38,760 nucleotides of DNA from an uncultured Nocardioidaceae bacterium (GCA_902805845.1 CADCUI010000033.1:1-38760), one strand, 5' to 3'. Positions 1 to 11,031 are shown, counted from the stretch's first letter. Notes: a model not told the origin generated them from the letters alone. Program-made: numbers and translations.

Positions 1-139
1 TGCGGAGGACGCCGACTGCGTCCTCGGCGTCCGGGCGCTCGCCGACGCGCTGAGGCTGGAGGCCGGCTCGTCCGATCGGGCGCGCGCCATGACCCGCGCC
101 CGATCGGACGCGGCGGACGCGGCGGACGAGCGGCCATGA
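1..139 (+). CDS. C-terminal end of an M20-family amidohydrolase (allantoate amidohydrolase-like), partial
   Basis: Only the last 45 residues are in the window, read in the frame ending at the TGA at 137-139. The segment EDADCVLGVRALADAL resembles the last helix of M20 amidohydrolases of the allantoate/carbamoyl-amino-acid type, which typically end in a ...DC..G...LA..L pattern. The stop overlaps the ATG of hutF (ATGA), so the two genes are probably one transcript. In related actinobacteria an allantoate amidohydrolase-like gene often sits just before hutF in the histidine-degradation cluster, where it could act on an N-substituted glutamate. The Ala/Asp/Arg-rich last 24 residues are low complexity. 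Family assignment rests on a short tail plus context, so confidence is moderate. Confidence 0.55.
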   Translation, partial: AEDADCVLGVRALADALRLEAGSSDRARAMTRARSDAADAADERP

Positions 140-1455
140 CCGACTACGTCCTCGAGCACGCCTGGGTCGACGGCCGGGTCCAGCCCGATGTCGCGGTGTC
201 GATCGAGCAGGGTCGGTTCGCCCGGGTCGGCGGTGACCCCGCGCCGGGCGCCGAGCGGCTCAGGGGACTCACGCTGCCGGGCTTCGCCGACACCCACAGC
301 CACGCCTTCCACCGGGCGTTGCGCGGCCGGACCCAGCACGGACGCGGCACGTTCTGGACCTGGAGGGACCAGATGTACTCCCTCGCGGCACGGCTCGACC
401 CTGACTCCTACCGGGAGCTGGCGGTGGCGGTCTTCCGCGAGCTCGTGGCCGCGGGCTTCACGAGCGTGGGGGAGTTCCACTACCTGCACCACCGGCCGGA
501 CGGGTCGCCGTACGACGAGCCGAACGCGATGGGTCTCGCGCTCGTCGACGCCGCCCGCGAGGCCGGTGTCCGCATCGCCCTGCTCGACACCCTCTACCTC
601 GCCGCGGGGATCGGGACACCGGCTGCCGGCGTACAGCTCCGCTTCTCCGACGGCTCGGCCGAGGCGTGGCAGGAGCGCGCGGACGAGCTGACCGCCGACC
701 TCTCCGGCGACGTCGTCGTGGGAGCGGCCATCCACTCGGTCCGGGCGGTGCCGTTGCCCGCCATGCGGCTGGTCGCCGAGTGGGCGGACAGGTTCGAGAC
801 GCCGCTGCACGTGCATCTCTCCGAGCAGGTGGCCGAGAACGAGGAGTGCCTGGCGGCGTACGGGCGCACCCCCACCGAGGTCCTCGCCGAGGCCGGCGCC
901 CTGACCGACCGCACCACCGTGGTGCACGCCACCCACCTGACCGAGGTGGACATCGACCGGCTCGGTGCCGCCGGCTGCTTCGCCTGCTTCTGCCCGACCA
1001 CCGAGCGCGACCTCGGCGACGGTGTGGGGCCCTCCCGGCCGCTGGTCGCAGCGGGCGCCCGGTTGACGCTGGGAAGCGACAGCCACGCGGTGGTCGACCC
1101 GTTCGAGGAGATGCGCGCGGTCGAGCTCGACGAGCGGCTGACCTCCCGGGTGCGCGGCCACTGGTCGGCGGCCGCGCTTCTCGACGCGGCCACGGTCGAG
1201 GGCCACGCCGCGCTCGGCTTCGGTGACGCCGGGCGGATCGAGGCGGGCCGGAGGGCGGATCTGGTGACCGTCGACCTCGGGTCACCCAGGACCGCCGGCT
1301 GCGGCGCGACGCCGGAGGCGGCCGTCTTCGCCGCGGGTGCGGCGGACGTGGTGCAGGTCGTTGCCGGCGGTCGGGTCGTCCACCGTGCGGAGGACACCCG
1401 GGACGTGGGTACGGCGCTCGACCGGGTGCTCGGCCGGCTCTGGGCGGCGTCGTGA
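136..1455 (+). CDS. hutF: Formimidoylglutamate deiminase HutF
   Basis: Amidohydrolase-superfamily enzyme that converts N-formimidoyl-L-glutamate to N-formyl-L-glutamate and ammonia in the five-step histidine degradation route. The 439-residue protein has the expected metal-site motifs: HSHAFHR with His54 and His56, HVHLSEQ with His225 and His227, HATH with His264, and [10 protein letters not shown] with Asp315. The segment [13 protein letters not shown] is characteristic of HutF rather than of imidazolonepropionase or guanine deaminase. The length fits the family (about 450). The ATG start overlaps the stop of the preceding gene (ATGA), and the end overlaps hutI (GTGA), so translation is probably coupled. 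A cytosolic enzyme. Presence of HutF implies the HutF/HutG-type branch rather than direct HutE-type hydrolysis; hutG is not in the window. Confidence 0.93.
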   Translation: MTDYVLEHAWVDGRVQPDVAVSIEQGRFARVGGDPAPGAERLRGLTLPGFADTHSHAFHRALRGRTQHGRGTFWTWRDQMYSLAARLDPDSYRELAVAVFRELVAAGFTSVGEFHYLHHRPDGSPYDEPNAMGLALVDAAREAGVRIALLDTLYLAAGIGTPAAGVQLRFSDGSAEAWQERADELTADLSGDVVVGAAIHSVRAVPLPAMRLVAEWADRFETPLHVHLSEQVAENEECLAAYGRTPTEVLAEAGALTDRTTVVHATHLTEVDIDRLGAAGCFACFCPTTERDLGDGVGPSRPLVAAGARLTLGSDSHAVVDPFEEMRAVELDERLTSRVRGHWSAAALLDAATVEGHAALGFGDAGRIEAGRRADLVTVDLGSPRTAGCGATPEAAVFAAGAADVVQVVAGGRVVHRAEDTRDVGTALDRVLGRLWAAS

Positions 1456-2618
1456 CCAGTCTGCCCAGTCTGCTCGTGACCGGCATCGCCGAGCTCGTCA
1501 CCAACGACCCGCGTCACGGGGAGGGGCTGGGGCTGGTGCCCGCCGCGGCGGTCGTGGTCGAGGCCGGTCGGGTGGTGTGGACGGGAGGGGCAGCGCACGC
1601 GCCCGCGGCCGACGAGCGCTACCACGTCGGCGGCCGGGCCGTGGTGCCGGGCTTCGTCGACTCCCACACCCACCTGGTGTTCGCCGGTGACCGCGCGGCG
1701 GAGTTCGCCGCCCGGATGGCGGGCGAGCCCTACGACGGTGGCGGCATCCGCACCACGGTCACCGCCACGAGGGCCGCCTCCGACGAGCAGCTCACCGCGA
1801 ACCTGCTGCGGCTGCTGGGCGAGCTGCGCCGGCAGGGCACCACCACGGTCGAGGTCAAGAGCGGCTACGGGCTCACCGTCGCCGACGAGGCCCGCTCACT
1901 GCTGCTCGCCTCCCGGCTGACCCCGGAGACGACCTTCCTGGGTGCGCACGTCGTGCCCGTGGAGCACGCCGCCGACCCCGACGGCTACGTCGATCTGGTG
2001 ACCGGGCCCATGCTGGCCGCCTGCGCGCCGTACGCCCGGTGGATCGACGTCTTCTGCGAGCCGGGGTCGGCGTTCGATGCCGACCAGGCACGGACCATCT
2101 TGGCGGCGGGCGCTGCTGCCGGACTCCACGGGCGGCTGCACGCCAATCAGCTCGGCCCCGGGCCCGGTGTGCGGCTGGGCTGCGAGCTCGGGCTTGCGGC
2201 GGTCGACCACTGCACCTTCCTCGACGCCGGCGACGTGACGGCGCTGCGGGACTCGGGAACCGTCGCCACCCTGCTGCCGGGGGTGGAGTTCTCGACGCGG
2301 TCGCCCTTCCCCGACGGCCGGCGACTGCTCGACGCCGGCGTGGGCGTCGCGCTCGCCACGGACTGCAACCCCGGGTCCTCCTACACCAGCTCGATGCCGT
2401 TCTGCATCGCCCTGGCGGTGCGGGAGATGCGGCTGACCCCGGCCGAGGCGGTGGCCGCTGCCACGGTCGGCGGGGCGGCGGCGTTGCGCCGGGAGGACGT
2501 CGGCCACCTCCGCGTCGGTGCCCGGGCCGACCTCGTCGTGCTCGACGCCCCGTCGTACCTGCACCTGGCCTACCGCCCCGGGGTCCCGCTGGTGCGCGAG
2601 GTCCTGGGGCGCGAATAG
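1452..2618 (+). CDS. hutI: Imidazolonepropionase HutI
   Basis: Hydrolyses 4-imidazolone-5-propionate to N-formimidoyl-L-glutamate, the step just before HutF. The 388-residue protein carries the amidohydrolase metal motif [12 protein letters not shown] (His72, His74), the substrate-pocket segment KSGYGL, the DHCTFL strand and [14 protein letters not shown] with Asp304, all typical of HutI. The length is close to the usual ~400. GTG is chosen as start because it overlaps the hutF stop by 4 bp and gives the normal N-terminus. It appears to be the last hut gene here: no obvious terminator follows, and 88 bases separate it from a small ORF with its own ribosome site. Confidence 0.94.
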   Translation: MTSLPSLLVTGIAELVTNDPRHGEGLGLVPAAAVVVEAGRVVWTGGAAHAPAADERYHVGGRAVVPGFVDSHTHLVFAGDRAAEFAARMAGEPYDGGGIRTTVTATRAASDEQLTANLLRLLGELRRQGTTTVEVKSGYGLTVADEARSLLLASRLTPETTFLGAHVVPVEHAADPDGYVDLVTGPMLAACAPYARWIDVFCEPGSAFDADQARTILAAGAAAGLHGRLHANQLGPGPGVRLGCELGLAAVDHCTFLDAGDVTALRDSGTVATLLPGVEFSTRSPFPDGRRLLDAGVGVALATDCNPGSSYTSSMPFCIALAVREMRLTPAEAVAAATVGGAAALRREDVGHLRVGARADLVVLDAPSYLHLAYRPGVPLVREVLGRE

Positions 2619-2706
2619 GGAGTTCTTCCGATGTCGGCGCCTACCTCAGAGGCACAGGATCGAGGTCAGAAGGAATCACTCGACCACCGCTCAAGAGGAG
2701 CCCACC

Positions 2707-2853
2707 ATGTACCAGTCAGACTTCTACGGCCTGCAGTCCGAGCTCGAGTACCGCAAGGAGCGCGCCCGCACGTGGCGCCGCCCGCGCCGCCGGCCCAGCG
2801 ACCCCTACGGAGCCTGGCTGCTGCGGTACGGCGGAGGCAGGAACAGGGCCTGA
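2707..2853 (+). CDS. Small basic protein, 48 residues, unknown function
   Basis: The reading frame begins MYQSDFYGLQSEL and ends GGGRNRA. It is preceded by a good ribosome site, AGAGGAG at about 2693-2699, with suitable spacing to the ATG, which is the main reason to believe it. The product is very basic in its middle part (RTWRRPRRRP) and rich in Tyr, with no membrane segment or signal peptide. It lies between hutI and the LAL regulator and is codirectional with both. Small Tyr/Arg-rich proteins of this type occur in actinobacteria, but I do not recognise a named family. It could be a conserved small peptide or a spurious frame; the ribosome site makes the first more likely. Confidence 0.6.
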   Translation: MYQSDFYGLQSELEYRKERARTWRRPRRRPSDPYGAWLLRYGGGRNRA

Positions 2854-2903
2854 CCAGCCCCACCGGTTCCTTCGGCGGACTGTCGACCGGGACCGCCGGT
2901 TGG

Positions 2904-2909
2904 CAGGAT
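2904..2909 (+). promoter_or_regulatory. Candidate -10 box (CAGGAT) of the LAL regulator gene
   Basis: CAGGAT lies 6 bases before the GTG at 2916, the spacing seen for leaderless actinobacterial genes. There is no convincing ribosome site, and no clear -35 element is visible. Inferred from position and composition only. Confidence 0.4.
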
Positions 2910-2915
2910 GGGGCC

Positions 2916-5903
2916 GTGCCCAGCCAGCTGATCGTGGACCCGCCTCACGAGCTGCTGGGGCGGTCGACGGAGCTGTCCCTGCTCATGCGGCACACCGGCC
3001 TCGCCGGCGCCCCTCCCGGGCGCAGCGGCGGGGCCGTGCTGCTTGCCGGGGACGCGGGCATCGGCAAGACCCGGCTGCTCACCGAGCTGTCGGCCCGTGC
3101 CGAGGCGGGCGGCTGGCGGGTCATGGTCGGCCACTGCCTGGACTTCGCCGACCAGCTGCTGCCGTACCTGCCGTTCTCCGAGATCTTCGGCCGCCTCGCC
3201 GACCACGACCCCGAGCTGGCCGAGCGCGTGCTCCGGGATCACCCCGCCGTGCGGGCGCTCACTCCGGGTCGGCGGCTGATGTCAGGAACGGGCGCCGGGG
3301 ACGGGGACGACGACCGCACCGAGGACCTCGACCGGGCCGCGATCTTCGTCGACCTGCACGCCGCCCTCGAGACCCTCGCCGAGGAGGGGCCGGTGCTGGT
3401 GGTCGTGGAGGACCTGCACTGGGCCGACCAGTCCACCCGCGACCTGCTCAGCTTCCTGTTCACCCGGCCGTTCCGGGGACAGGTCGGCATCGTCGGCTCC
3501 TACCGGTCCGACGATCTCCACCGCCGGCACCCGCTGCGCACCGCGGTCGCGGAGTGGGGGCGGCTGCCGGCCGTCCACCGGGTGCAGCTGCCGCCGCTCC
3601 CCGACGACCTGGTCCGCCGGCTGGTGCGCGCGCTGCACGACGGGCCGCTCCACGAGCGGGACGTCGCCTGGATCGTCGACCGCGCCGAGGGCAACGCCTT
3701 CTTCACCGAGGAGCTCGTCGGGTCGGGCCGGCTCGACGACGGGGACGGCGCGCTCCCCGAGCAGCTCGCCGACCTGCTCCTGGTCCGGCTGGACCGGCTC
3801 GACGACGCCAGCAGGCAGGTCGTCAGAGCCGCCTCGTGCGCGGGGCGAAGGGTCACCCACCGGTTGCTCGAGGCGGTGGTCGGGCTGCCCGGCGACGAGC
3901 TGGAGCGCGGCCTCCGCGCGGCGGTCGAGTCGCACGTGCTCGTGCGGGTGGGCTCCGACAGCTACGCCTTCCGGCACGCGTTGCTGGCCGAGGCCGTCTA
4001 CGCCGACCTGCTGCCCGGGGAGCGGGTGCGGCTGCACGGCCGCTACGTCGAGGCGCTGACCGCGAACCTCCTCGACAGCACCGCCGCCGAGCTGGCCACC
4101 CATGCCCGCGCGTCGTTCGACGTCGACACCGCGATCCGTGCCGGGGTCCAGGCCGGCGAGGAGGCCATGGCCGTCGGCGGGCCCGACGACGCGGCCAAGC
4201 ACTTCGAGGCGGTGCTGGAGATCCTCGCCCGCCCGTCGACCGTCGTCCCAGACGGAGTCGCTCTGACGGGCCTGGTGAGCAGGGCCAGTGAGGCGTTCGT
4301 GGCGTCGGGCCACCCCGGACGTGCCATGGCGCTCGTGCGCGACCACCTCGACCAGGCCCCCAGCGACCTGCCGCCGCGCGACCGCGCGCGGCTGCTGATG
4401 GCCTGGGCGGCTGCGCTGCTCCTGACCGAGCGGCCGGACGACCCGACGGAGGCGACCCGGGAGGCCCTGGAGCTGGTGGGCGAGCAGCCCAGCCCGCTGC
4501 GTACCCGCGCCCAGAGCCTCCATGCCCGGGCGCTGGCGAGGCAGGAGCGGGAGGACGAGGCGGCCAAGCACGCGGGCGAGGCACTCGCGATGGCGCAGCG
4601 CTTCGACCTCGGTCAGGTGGCCACCGAGGCGATGACCACGCTCGCGACGCTGGACGTGGAGGCCGGTGACACCGAGACCGCGGTCCGCGCCCTGGAGCGG
4701 GTCGTCGACGCGGCACGCGAGGCCGGCGACCCGCTGGGCGAGGTCCGCGGGCGGTTCTACATCGCGCAGATCCACCTGGACAACGGCCGGCTGGCGGAGG
4801 CGCAGGAGCTCTTCAGGGTCGCGTCCGCAGGGGCGGCCCAGGTCGGCCAGCCCTGGGCGCCGTACGGCTTCGACGCCCGCTACTACCGCGCGGTCACCGC
4901 CTACATGCGGGGCCGCTGGGACGAGGCCCTGGAGGTGGCCGACATCGCAGGGGAGTCGCCACCGGCCGACCTCGAGGCGATGCTGCTGACCGTGGGCATG
5001 CTGGTCGGCGCGGGGCGCGGCGACGACAGCGTGCTGACCCGGTACGAGCGGCTGAAGCCGGTGTGGCCGCGGGAGGGGCTGGTGGCGCTCAACGCCGGAG
5101 CAGCGGCGGTCGACCTGCACGGCGCTCGCGGCGATCTCGAGGGGATGTGGCGGGTCCTCGACGAGGTGGTCGCCTCCCTGTCCCAGACCTGGACGTCGCT
5201 GTTCCAGGCCCGGTTGCGGCTCTCGGTCCTGGTCCTGGGCCAGCTCGGGACCGCGGCGGCCGTCGCCTCCGCCCACGACCGTGCTGCGCTCCTGAGCCGG
5301 GTGCCCGAGCTGCTCGAGGCGATGGAGGGGGTGCGCCGGCGGACCGCCGACCGGCCGCGGGGATTCGGCCCGGAGGGTCGGGCCTGGCTGGCCCGCGGGC
5401 GTGCGGAGGAGCTGCGGCTGCGGTGGCTGACGGGGTCCGAACCGCCCGACGGTGCCGCGCTGGTGGTTGCCTGGGCAGAGTCGGTCGAGGCCTTCGACGT
5501 GCTCGGCCAGGTCCACGAGGCGGCCCGGTCGCGGACGAGGCTGGCGGCCGCGCTGCGCGCCGCGGGCCGTCCTGGCGAGGCGGTGGCCGCCGCCGACCTG
5601 GCGCGCCGGGCCGCGCTCGACCTGGGCGCGCGTCCCGTCCTCGGCGAGCTGGCCGCCTCGGAGGTCCACGGCCGCCGGACGGGCGCCGGCGATGCCGGCA
5701 CGGCAGGTGACCTGACTCCTCGCGAGCACGAGATCCTCGCGCTCGTCGCCCTGGGGCGCAGCAACGGGGAGATCGCCAAGCAGCTCTTCATCAGCACCAA
5801 GACGGTGTCCGTCCACGTCTCGAACGTCCTCGCCAAGCTCGGCGCCGGCGGTCGCACCGAGGCGGTGGCGATCGCCCGGCGACGTGGGGTGCTCGTCGAC
5901 TGA
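2916..5903 (+). CDS. LAL-type (large ATP-binding) LuxR-family transcriptional regulator
   Basis: A 995-residue MalT/LAL-like regulator. The N-terminal AAA-type ATPase module begins with LLGRSTEL and has a Walker A motif GDAGIGKT (about residues 45-52) and a Walker B with sensor residues, VLVVVEDLHWAD (about 160-171). A long helical, TPR-like region rich in Ala, Glu and Arg follows (about 450-900). The last ~63 residues are a LuxR-type helix-turn-helix, LTPREHEILALVALGRSN to the C-terminus (933-995), with the usual TVSVHVSNVLAKLG recognition helix. The frame is open further upstream, but GTG at 2916 starts right before the conserved N-terminus, avoids overlapping the 48-residue ORF, and has a -10-like box 6 bases upstream. 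Its signal and targets are unknown; proximity to hut genes is suggestive only. A strong hairpin follows the stop. Confidence 0.9.
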   Translation: MPSQLIVDPPHELLGRSTELSLLMRHTGLAGAPPGRSGGAVLLAGDAGIGKTRLLTELSARAEAGGWRVMVGHCLDFADQLLPYLPFSEIFGRLADHDPELAERVLRDHPAVRALTPGRRLMSGTGAGDGDDDRTEDLDRAAIFVDLHAALETLAEEGPVLVVVEDLHWADQSTRDLLSFLFTRPFRGQVGIVGSYRSDDLHRRHPLRTAVAEWGRLPAVHRVQLPPLPDDLVRRLVRALHDGPLHERDVAWIVDRAEGNAFFTEELVGSGRLDDGDGALPEQLADLLLVRLDRLDDASRQVVRAASCAGRRVTHRLLEAVVGLPGDELERGLRAAVESHVLVRVGSDSYAFRHALLAEAVYADLLPGERVRLHGRYVEALTANLLDSTAAELATHARASFDVDTAIRAGVQAGEEAMAVGGPDDAAKHFEAVLEILARPSTVVPDGVALTGLVSRASEAFVASGHPGRAMALVRDHLDQAPSDLPPRDRARLLMAWAAALLLTERPDDPTEATREALELVGEQPSPLRTRAQSLHARALARQEREDEAAKHAGEALAMAQRFDLGQVATEAMTTLATLDVEAGDTETAVRALERVVDAAREAGDPLGEVRGRFYIAQIHLDNGRLAEAQELFRVASAGAAQVGQPWAPYGFDARYYRAVTAYMRGRWDEALEVADIAGESPPADLEAMLLTVGMLVGAGRGDDSVLTRYERLKPVWPREGLVALNAGAAAVDLHGARGDLEGMWRVLDEVVASLSQTWTSLFQARLRLSVLVLGQLGTAAAVASAHDRAALLSRVPELLEAMEGVRRRTADRPRGFGPEGRAWLARGRAEELRLRWLTGSEPPDGAALVVAWAESVEAFDVLGQVHEAARSRTRLAAALRAAGRPGEAVAAADLARRAALDLGARPVLGELAASEVHGRRTGAGDAGTAGDLTPREHEILALVALGRSNGEIAKQLFISTKTVSVHVSNVLAKLGAGGRTEAVAIARRRGVLVD

Positions 5904-5909
5904 CGCGCG

Positions 5910-5935
5910 CCGTCGTCGGTGGACACCGCCGACGG
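5910..5935 (+). terminator. Hairpin terminator after the LAL regulator
   Basis: Stem CCGTCG/CGACGG continues through a single T-C mismatch into CGGTG/CACCG around a very small GA-centred loop. It starts 6 bases after the stop codon. There is no T-run, which is normal for high-GC actinobacterial terminators. Confidence 0.55.
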
Positions 5936-5992
5936 GGGACCGGCCCGACGACGGCCTCACCCCCGTCGAACCGCCCGGGTTGCCACCTGCGA

Positions 5993-5998
5993 GACAAT
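5993..5998 (+). promoter_or_regulatory. Candidate -10 box (GACAAT) of the Ig-like membrane protein gene
   Basis: GACAAT matches four of six TATAAT positions and ends 6 bases before the ATG at 6005. No ribosome site is present between them, which suggests a leaderless transcript. Confidence 0.4.
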
Positions 5999-6004
5999 CG
6001 CGGC

Positions 6005-6568
6005 ATGAGTGGCCCCGGCACCGGAGAGGACCCAGCCGGGCGCGCGCTTCTTGTCGCGCTGGTCGCGATGGTGGGGGTCGCGCTGCTTGTGGGGCTGGCC
6101 GTCGGTGGCGTCGCGATGAGCATCGTGAAGGTAAGCGGCGTCGGCGGGTCGGAGACCCGGCCCAGCCGAGGCGAGGCGACCCTGACCATGCCGAAGTACC
6201 GGCCGACTCGGCAGGCCGGCGGCGACCGCACCCGAGGGAAGTCCCCGGCGTCGAAGGCATCTGAGGGCCCGTCGCCGCGGCCGTCGCCGAAGGTCGACCA
6301 GATCAGGCTGTCCGTGACCCCGCAGCGGGCCTCAGCGGGGGCCCGCATCGACTTCACCGGGGAGTATCCCGACCGTCCAGGCGCCACGCTGCAGGTCCAG
6401 CGCCAGGAGAACGGCACGTGGGTGGACTTCCCGGTGACCGCGACGGTCCAGCCCGGCGGTGCCTTCCAGACCTGGATCGAGACGACCAGGACCGGGCGGT
6501 CGTCGTTCAGGCTCTACGACAAGCAGGCCGACCGCGCCTCCAACGTGGCAGTCGTCACCATCGGCTGA
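6005..6568 (+). CDS. Membrane-anchored protein with extracellular Ig-like domain, unknown function
   Basis: A 187-residue protein. Residues about 14-38 (ALLVALVAMVGVALLVGL and following) form one transmembrane segment. This is followed by a Ser/Pro/Lys/Arg-rich, probably extended linker (about 50-97) and a C-terminal beta-rich domain (about 100-187). The domain has alternating hydrophobic strands and motifs such as DFTGEYP and GATLQVQRQENGTW that resemble bacterial Ig-like or carbohydrate-binding sandwiches. Topology is predicted as cytoplasmic N-terminus, extracellular domain. It is preceded by a terminator-like hairpin and followed by the dnaK regulatory region, so it looks monocistronic. 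No catalytic motif is visible and I cannot name a family with confidence. Confidence 0.75.
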   Translation: MSGPGTGEDPAGRALLVALVAMVGVALLVGLAVGGVAMSIVKVSGVGGSETRPSRGEATLTMPKYRPTRQAGGDRTRGKSPASKASEGPSPRPSPKVDQIRLSVTPQRASAGARIDFTGEYPDRPGATLQVQRQENGTWVDFPVTATVQPGGAFQTWIETTRTGRSSFRLYDKQADRASNVAVVTIG

Positions 6569-6581
6569 GGACGCCAGCGGC

Positions 6582-6598
6582 TCCCCGCGATCGGGGGA
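6582..6598 (+). terminator. Weak hairpin after the Ig-like protein gene
   Basis: TCCCCG-CGAT-CGGGG forms a 5-bp GC stem with a 4-base loop, 14 bases after the stop. It is short and lacks a T-run, so it may be only a weak terminator. Confidence 0.3.
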
Positions 6599-6636
6599 AT
6601 GACTCCGCTGAGGCCGTCGTTGCACCGAACGTCAGG

Positions 6637-6657
6637 GTTGAGTTGAAGCGGCTCAAC
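6637..6657 (+). promoter_or_regulatory. HAIR operator (HspR binding site) of the dnaK operon
   Basis: GTTGAGT-TGAAGCG-GCTCAAC is an inverted repeat with 7-bp arms and a 7-bp spacer. It matches the known HspR-associated inverted repeat CTTGAGT-N7-ACTCAAG at most arm positions. It lies 86 bases before the dnaK start, and the last gene of the operon encodes HspR, the expected repressor. A very similar element precedes clpB. Confidence 0.88.
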
Positions 6658-6671
6658 TTGCTTGACAGAAT
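6643..6671 (+). promoter_or_regulatory. Candidate dnaK promoter overlapping the HAIR operator
   Basis: TTGAAG at 6643-6648 and CAGAAT at 6666-6671 are separated by 17 bp and would place the -35 box inside the HAIR element, consistent with repression by steric block. A second TTGACA hexamer at 6662-6667 has no good -10 partner. Predicted from spacing only. Confidence 0.45.
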
Positions 6672-6743
6672 CGCAGCAGCGGCCTCGCAATGGCCGCTCC
6701 TCAGACCCAGCAGGACAACTCAGCAAGCGTGGAGGTAAGCAAC

Positions 6744-8608
<1,865 letters not shown>

Positions 8609-8612
<4 letters not shown>

Positions 8613-9295
8613 CCGACACCCCCCACACCGTGGAGGAGGAGCGCTCCGCGGCCGCGGGCAGTGACGACCTGTCACCACCCGCGGCCGGGGGGGCCGCTCC
8701 CGCCGGCGACGCCGGCGACGGGGGCGCGGCAGCCGCCGACGGGGGCGCCGCCCCGGTCGCCGGCGCGCCGTACGAGACTCCCGAGGAGATGGCGGCCCGG
8801 ATCCGCGACCTCACCGCCGACCTGCAGCGGTTGCAGGCCGAGTACGTCAACTACAAGCGGCGGGTGGACCGAGACCGGGACCTGGTGCTGCAGAACGCCA
8901 AGTTCTCGATCCTCGCGACCCTCCTGCCCGTGCTCGACGACGTCGACCGGGCCCGGGAGCACGGCGAGCTCAGCGGTGGGTTCAAGGCCATCGCCGAGTC
9001 GCTGGAGCGGCTCGTGGCGGGGGAGGGGCTGGCCAAGTTCGGGGCGAGCGGCGACCCGTTCGACCCCCGGCTGCACGAGGCGCTGATGCACGCGCTCTCA
9101 CCGCACGTGGCCACCACGACCTGTGACAAGGTCGTGCAGGCCGGCTACCAGTTCGGCGACCGGGTGGTCCGGCCCGCCCTGGTGACGGTGGTCGACCCCG
9201 ACCCCGCCGCCCACCCGGGCGACGCCGGGCACCGACAGGACGAACAGGCGGACCCGACGCCGGAGTCGACGCCGGAGCGGGACGAGAACAGCTGA
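8609..9295 (+). CDS. grpE: Nucleotide exchange factor GrpE
   Basis: GrpE releases ADP from DnaK. The 228-residue protein has an Ala/Gly/Asp-rich disordered N-terminus (about 1-60), a long coiled-coil region (about 65-120, including [17 protein letters not shown]) and the C-terminal beta domain with [11 protein letters not shown] and the [17 protein letters not shown] signature. The GTG start overlaps the dnaK stop (GTGA), suggesting translational coupling. The tail after VVDPDPA is an acidic, Pro-rich extension. Slightly longer than E. coli GrpE (197), as is common in actinobacteria. Confidence 0.95.
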
Positions 9296-9314
9296 CCGGC
9301 GAGGAGGTGTACGC

Positions 9315-10478
9315 ATGACCAACACCGACTGGGCGAACAAGGACTTCTACAGGGTCCTCGGCGTGTCCAAGGACGCCTCCGCGGCCGACATCAAGAAGGC
9401 CTACCGGAAGCTGGCGCGCGCCAACCATCCCGACTCCAACCCGGGCAACGCCGCGGCGGAGGAGCGCTTCAAGGCGGTCGCCGAGGCCTACGACGTCGTC
9501 GGCGACGAGGAGAAGCGCAAGAAGTACGACGAGATGCGCACCCTGTTCGGCAGCGGTTACGGCCCCTTCCGGCCAGGGACGGGCAGCCCCGAGGGGCAGC
9601 CGTTCGACCTCGGTGACATCTTCGGCGGTGCCGGCGGGCCGGGCGGCGGCCTCGGCGACATCCTCGGTGGCATGTTCGGCGGGGGTGGCGCCGGCACCCG
9701 CCGTACCACGCGCTCCTCGGCGTCCCGGCGCGGCGCCGACATCGAGACCACCACCACGATCGGGTTCACCGACGCCATCGACGGGGTCACCGTCTCGCTG
9801 CGGCTCGCCTCCGAGGCGCCCTGCCCGGACTGTCGCGGCACGGGCGCCCGGCCCGGCTCGATGCCGCGGGTGTGCCCGGAGTGCGAGGGGGTCGGCATGC
9901 GCGCCGCCTCGGTCGGCGGGGCGTTCACGCTGAACGAGACCTGCCCGTCCTGCCGCGGTCGCGGCATGATCGTCGACGACCCGTGCCCGACCTGCAACGG
10001 GTCGGGCCGCGGGCTGTCGGACCGCACGATCCAGGCCCGCATCCCGGCGGGGGTGCGTGACGGCCAGCGGATCAAGCTGCGCGGCAAGGGTGCTCCCGGT
10101 GAGCACGGCGGACCGGCCGGCGACCTGTACGTCGTGGTCAGGGTCAAGCCGCACCCGGTCTTCGGGCGCTCCGGTGACAACCTCACGATCACGGTGCCGG
10201 TCTCCTTCGACGAAGCCGCTCTCGGTGCGGAGATCAAGGTGCCCACCTTGCTCGGCGTGCCGGTGACCGTGCGCATCCCCGCGGGCACCCCGAGCGGGCG
10301 CACGTTCCGGGTGCGCGGGCGCGGCGCGACCCGCAAGGACGGCACCAAGGGCGACCTTCTCGTCACGGTCGAGGTCCAGGTGCCGGCCGCCCTCTCCGAC
10401 GAGGCGCGGGCGGCGGTGCAGGCCTACCGCGAGGCCACCGGTGGCGTCGACCTCCGCAGCGGGATGTTCGCCTCATGA
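9315..10478 (+). CDS. dnaJ: Co-chaperone DnaJ (type I Hsp40)
   Basis: Stimulates DnaK ATPase and delivers substrates. The 387-residue protein has an N-terminal J domain with the essential HPD triad at residues 38-40 and a Gly/Phe-rich stretch (about 80-130). Four CxxCxGxG zinc repeats lie at about 170-230 ([32 protein letters not shown]), and a C-terminal substrate-binding region follows. The full domain set makes it a class I DnaJ; location next to hspR matches actinobacterial DnaJ1. ATG start with ribosome site GAGGAGGTG just upstream. It ends in a 4-bp overlap with hspR (ATGA). Confidence 0.96.
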   Translation: MTNTDWANKDFYRVLGVSKDASAADIKKAYRKLARANHPDSNPGNAAAEERFKAVAEAYDVVGDEEKRKKYDEMRTLFGSGYGPFRPGTGSPEGQPFDLGDIFGGAGGPGGGLGDILGGMFGGGGAGTRRTTRSSASRRGADIETTTTIGFTDAIDGVTVSLRLASEAPCPDCRGTGARPGSMPRVCPECEGVGMRAASVGGAFTLNETCPSCRGRGMIVDDPCPTCNGSGRGLSDRTIQARIPAGVRDGQRIKLRGKGAPGEHGGPAGDLYVVVRVKPHPVFGRSGDNLTITVPVSFDEAALGAEIKVPTLLGVPVTVRIPAGTPSGRTFRVRGRGATRKDGTKGDLLVTVEVQVPAALSDEARAAVQAYREATGGVDLRSGMFAS

Positions 10479-10885
10479 GCACCGAGCAGCCCGCGGCGGA
10501 CACCCCGTTGTTCGTGATCTCGGTCGCCGCCGAGCTCACCGGTCTGCACCCGCAGACGCTGCGCACGTACGACCGGTTGGGGCTGGTGTCGCCGGGGCGC
10601 ACGGGCGGGGGTGGCCGGCGGTACTCCTGGCGTGACATCGAGATGCTCCGCGAGATCGCCGAGCTGTCCACCGCGGGCATCGGGCTGGAGGGGGTCCGGC
10701 GGATCCTCGAGCTGGAGAACCACGTGGCGGCGCTGCAGATGCGGCTCCGGCATGCCGAGGAGCAGCTCGCGGCCGCGCAGTACGCGCTCGCGACGACCAT
10801 GGCCGACCGGGGGAGCAGCCGCAACCTGCCGGCGGTGCCGTCGGGGAGTGGTCAGTCGGTCGTCCTGTGGCGCCGGCGGCCCTGA
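10475..10885 (+). CDS. hspR: Heat-shock repressor HspR (MerR family)
   Basis: A 136-residue MerR-type regulator. The winged helix-turn-helix covers about residues 10-80 with [20 protein letters not shown] and the [17 protein letters not shown] wing typical of HspR, followed by a coiled-coil dimerisation helix (about 80-110). HspR represses the dnaK operon and clpB by binding HAIR elements, with DnaK acting as co-repressor in Streptomyces. Both HAIR sites are present in this window, at 6637-6657 and 13727-13747. The start overlaps the dnaJ stop by 4 bp, so the repressor is made from its own target operon, giving autoregulation. Confidence 0.93.
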   Translation: MSTEQPAADTPLFVISVAAELTGLHPQTLRTYDRLGLVSPGRTGGGGRRYSWRDIEMLREIAELSTAGIGLEGVRRILELENHVAALQMRLRHAEEQLAAAQYALATTMADRGSSRNLPAVPSGSGQSVVLWRRRP

Positions 10886-10889
10886 GCAC

Positions 10890-10907
10890 GACGTCTCGGG
10901 CGACGTC
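10890..10907 (+). terminator. Possible hairpin after hspR
   Basis: GACGTC-TCGGGC-GACGTC gives a 6-bp stem and 6-base loop 4 bases after the hspR stop. The stem is short and there is no T-run, so this is a weak candidate for the end of the dnaK operon. Confidence 0.3.
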
Positions 10908-10960
10908 ACCGGACTGAACCACCTTTGCCCGCAATGACGGCGTAGCTCCGTATTTGGCGC

Positions 10961-10966
10961 TAGCAT
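10961..10966 (+). promoter_or_regulatory. Candidate -10 box (TAGCAT) of the response regulator gene
   Basis: TAGCAT fits the TANNNT pattern and would give a leader of about 58 bases before the ATG at 11032. No clear -35 hexamer is visible 17 bp upstream. Confidence 0.3.
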
Positions 10967-11031
10967 CACGCAACGGCTCAGGGGTGGGCTGTTCGTGTGC
11001 GAAACTGACGCGACGAATAGCGGGGAGAGCG

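Noticed and set aside
2039-4291. 750-codon plus-strand frame across hutI and the LAL regulator
   Set aside because: Alternate frame through two real genes, Arg/Ala/Pro-rich with no domain.
3282-6260. 992-codon open frame on the minus strand opposite the LAL regulator
   Set aside because: Antisense frame kept open by GC-rich codon bias; composition is His/Gln/Arg/Gly-rich without any domain, while the plus strand encodes a full-length recognised protein.
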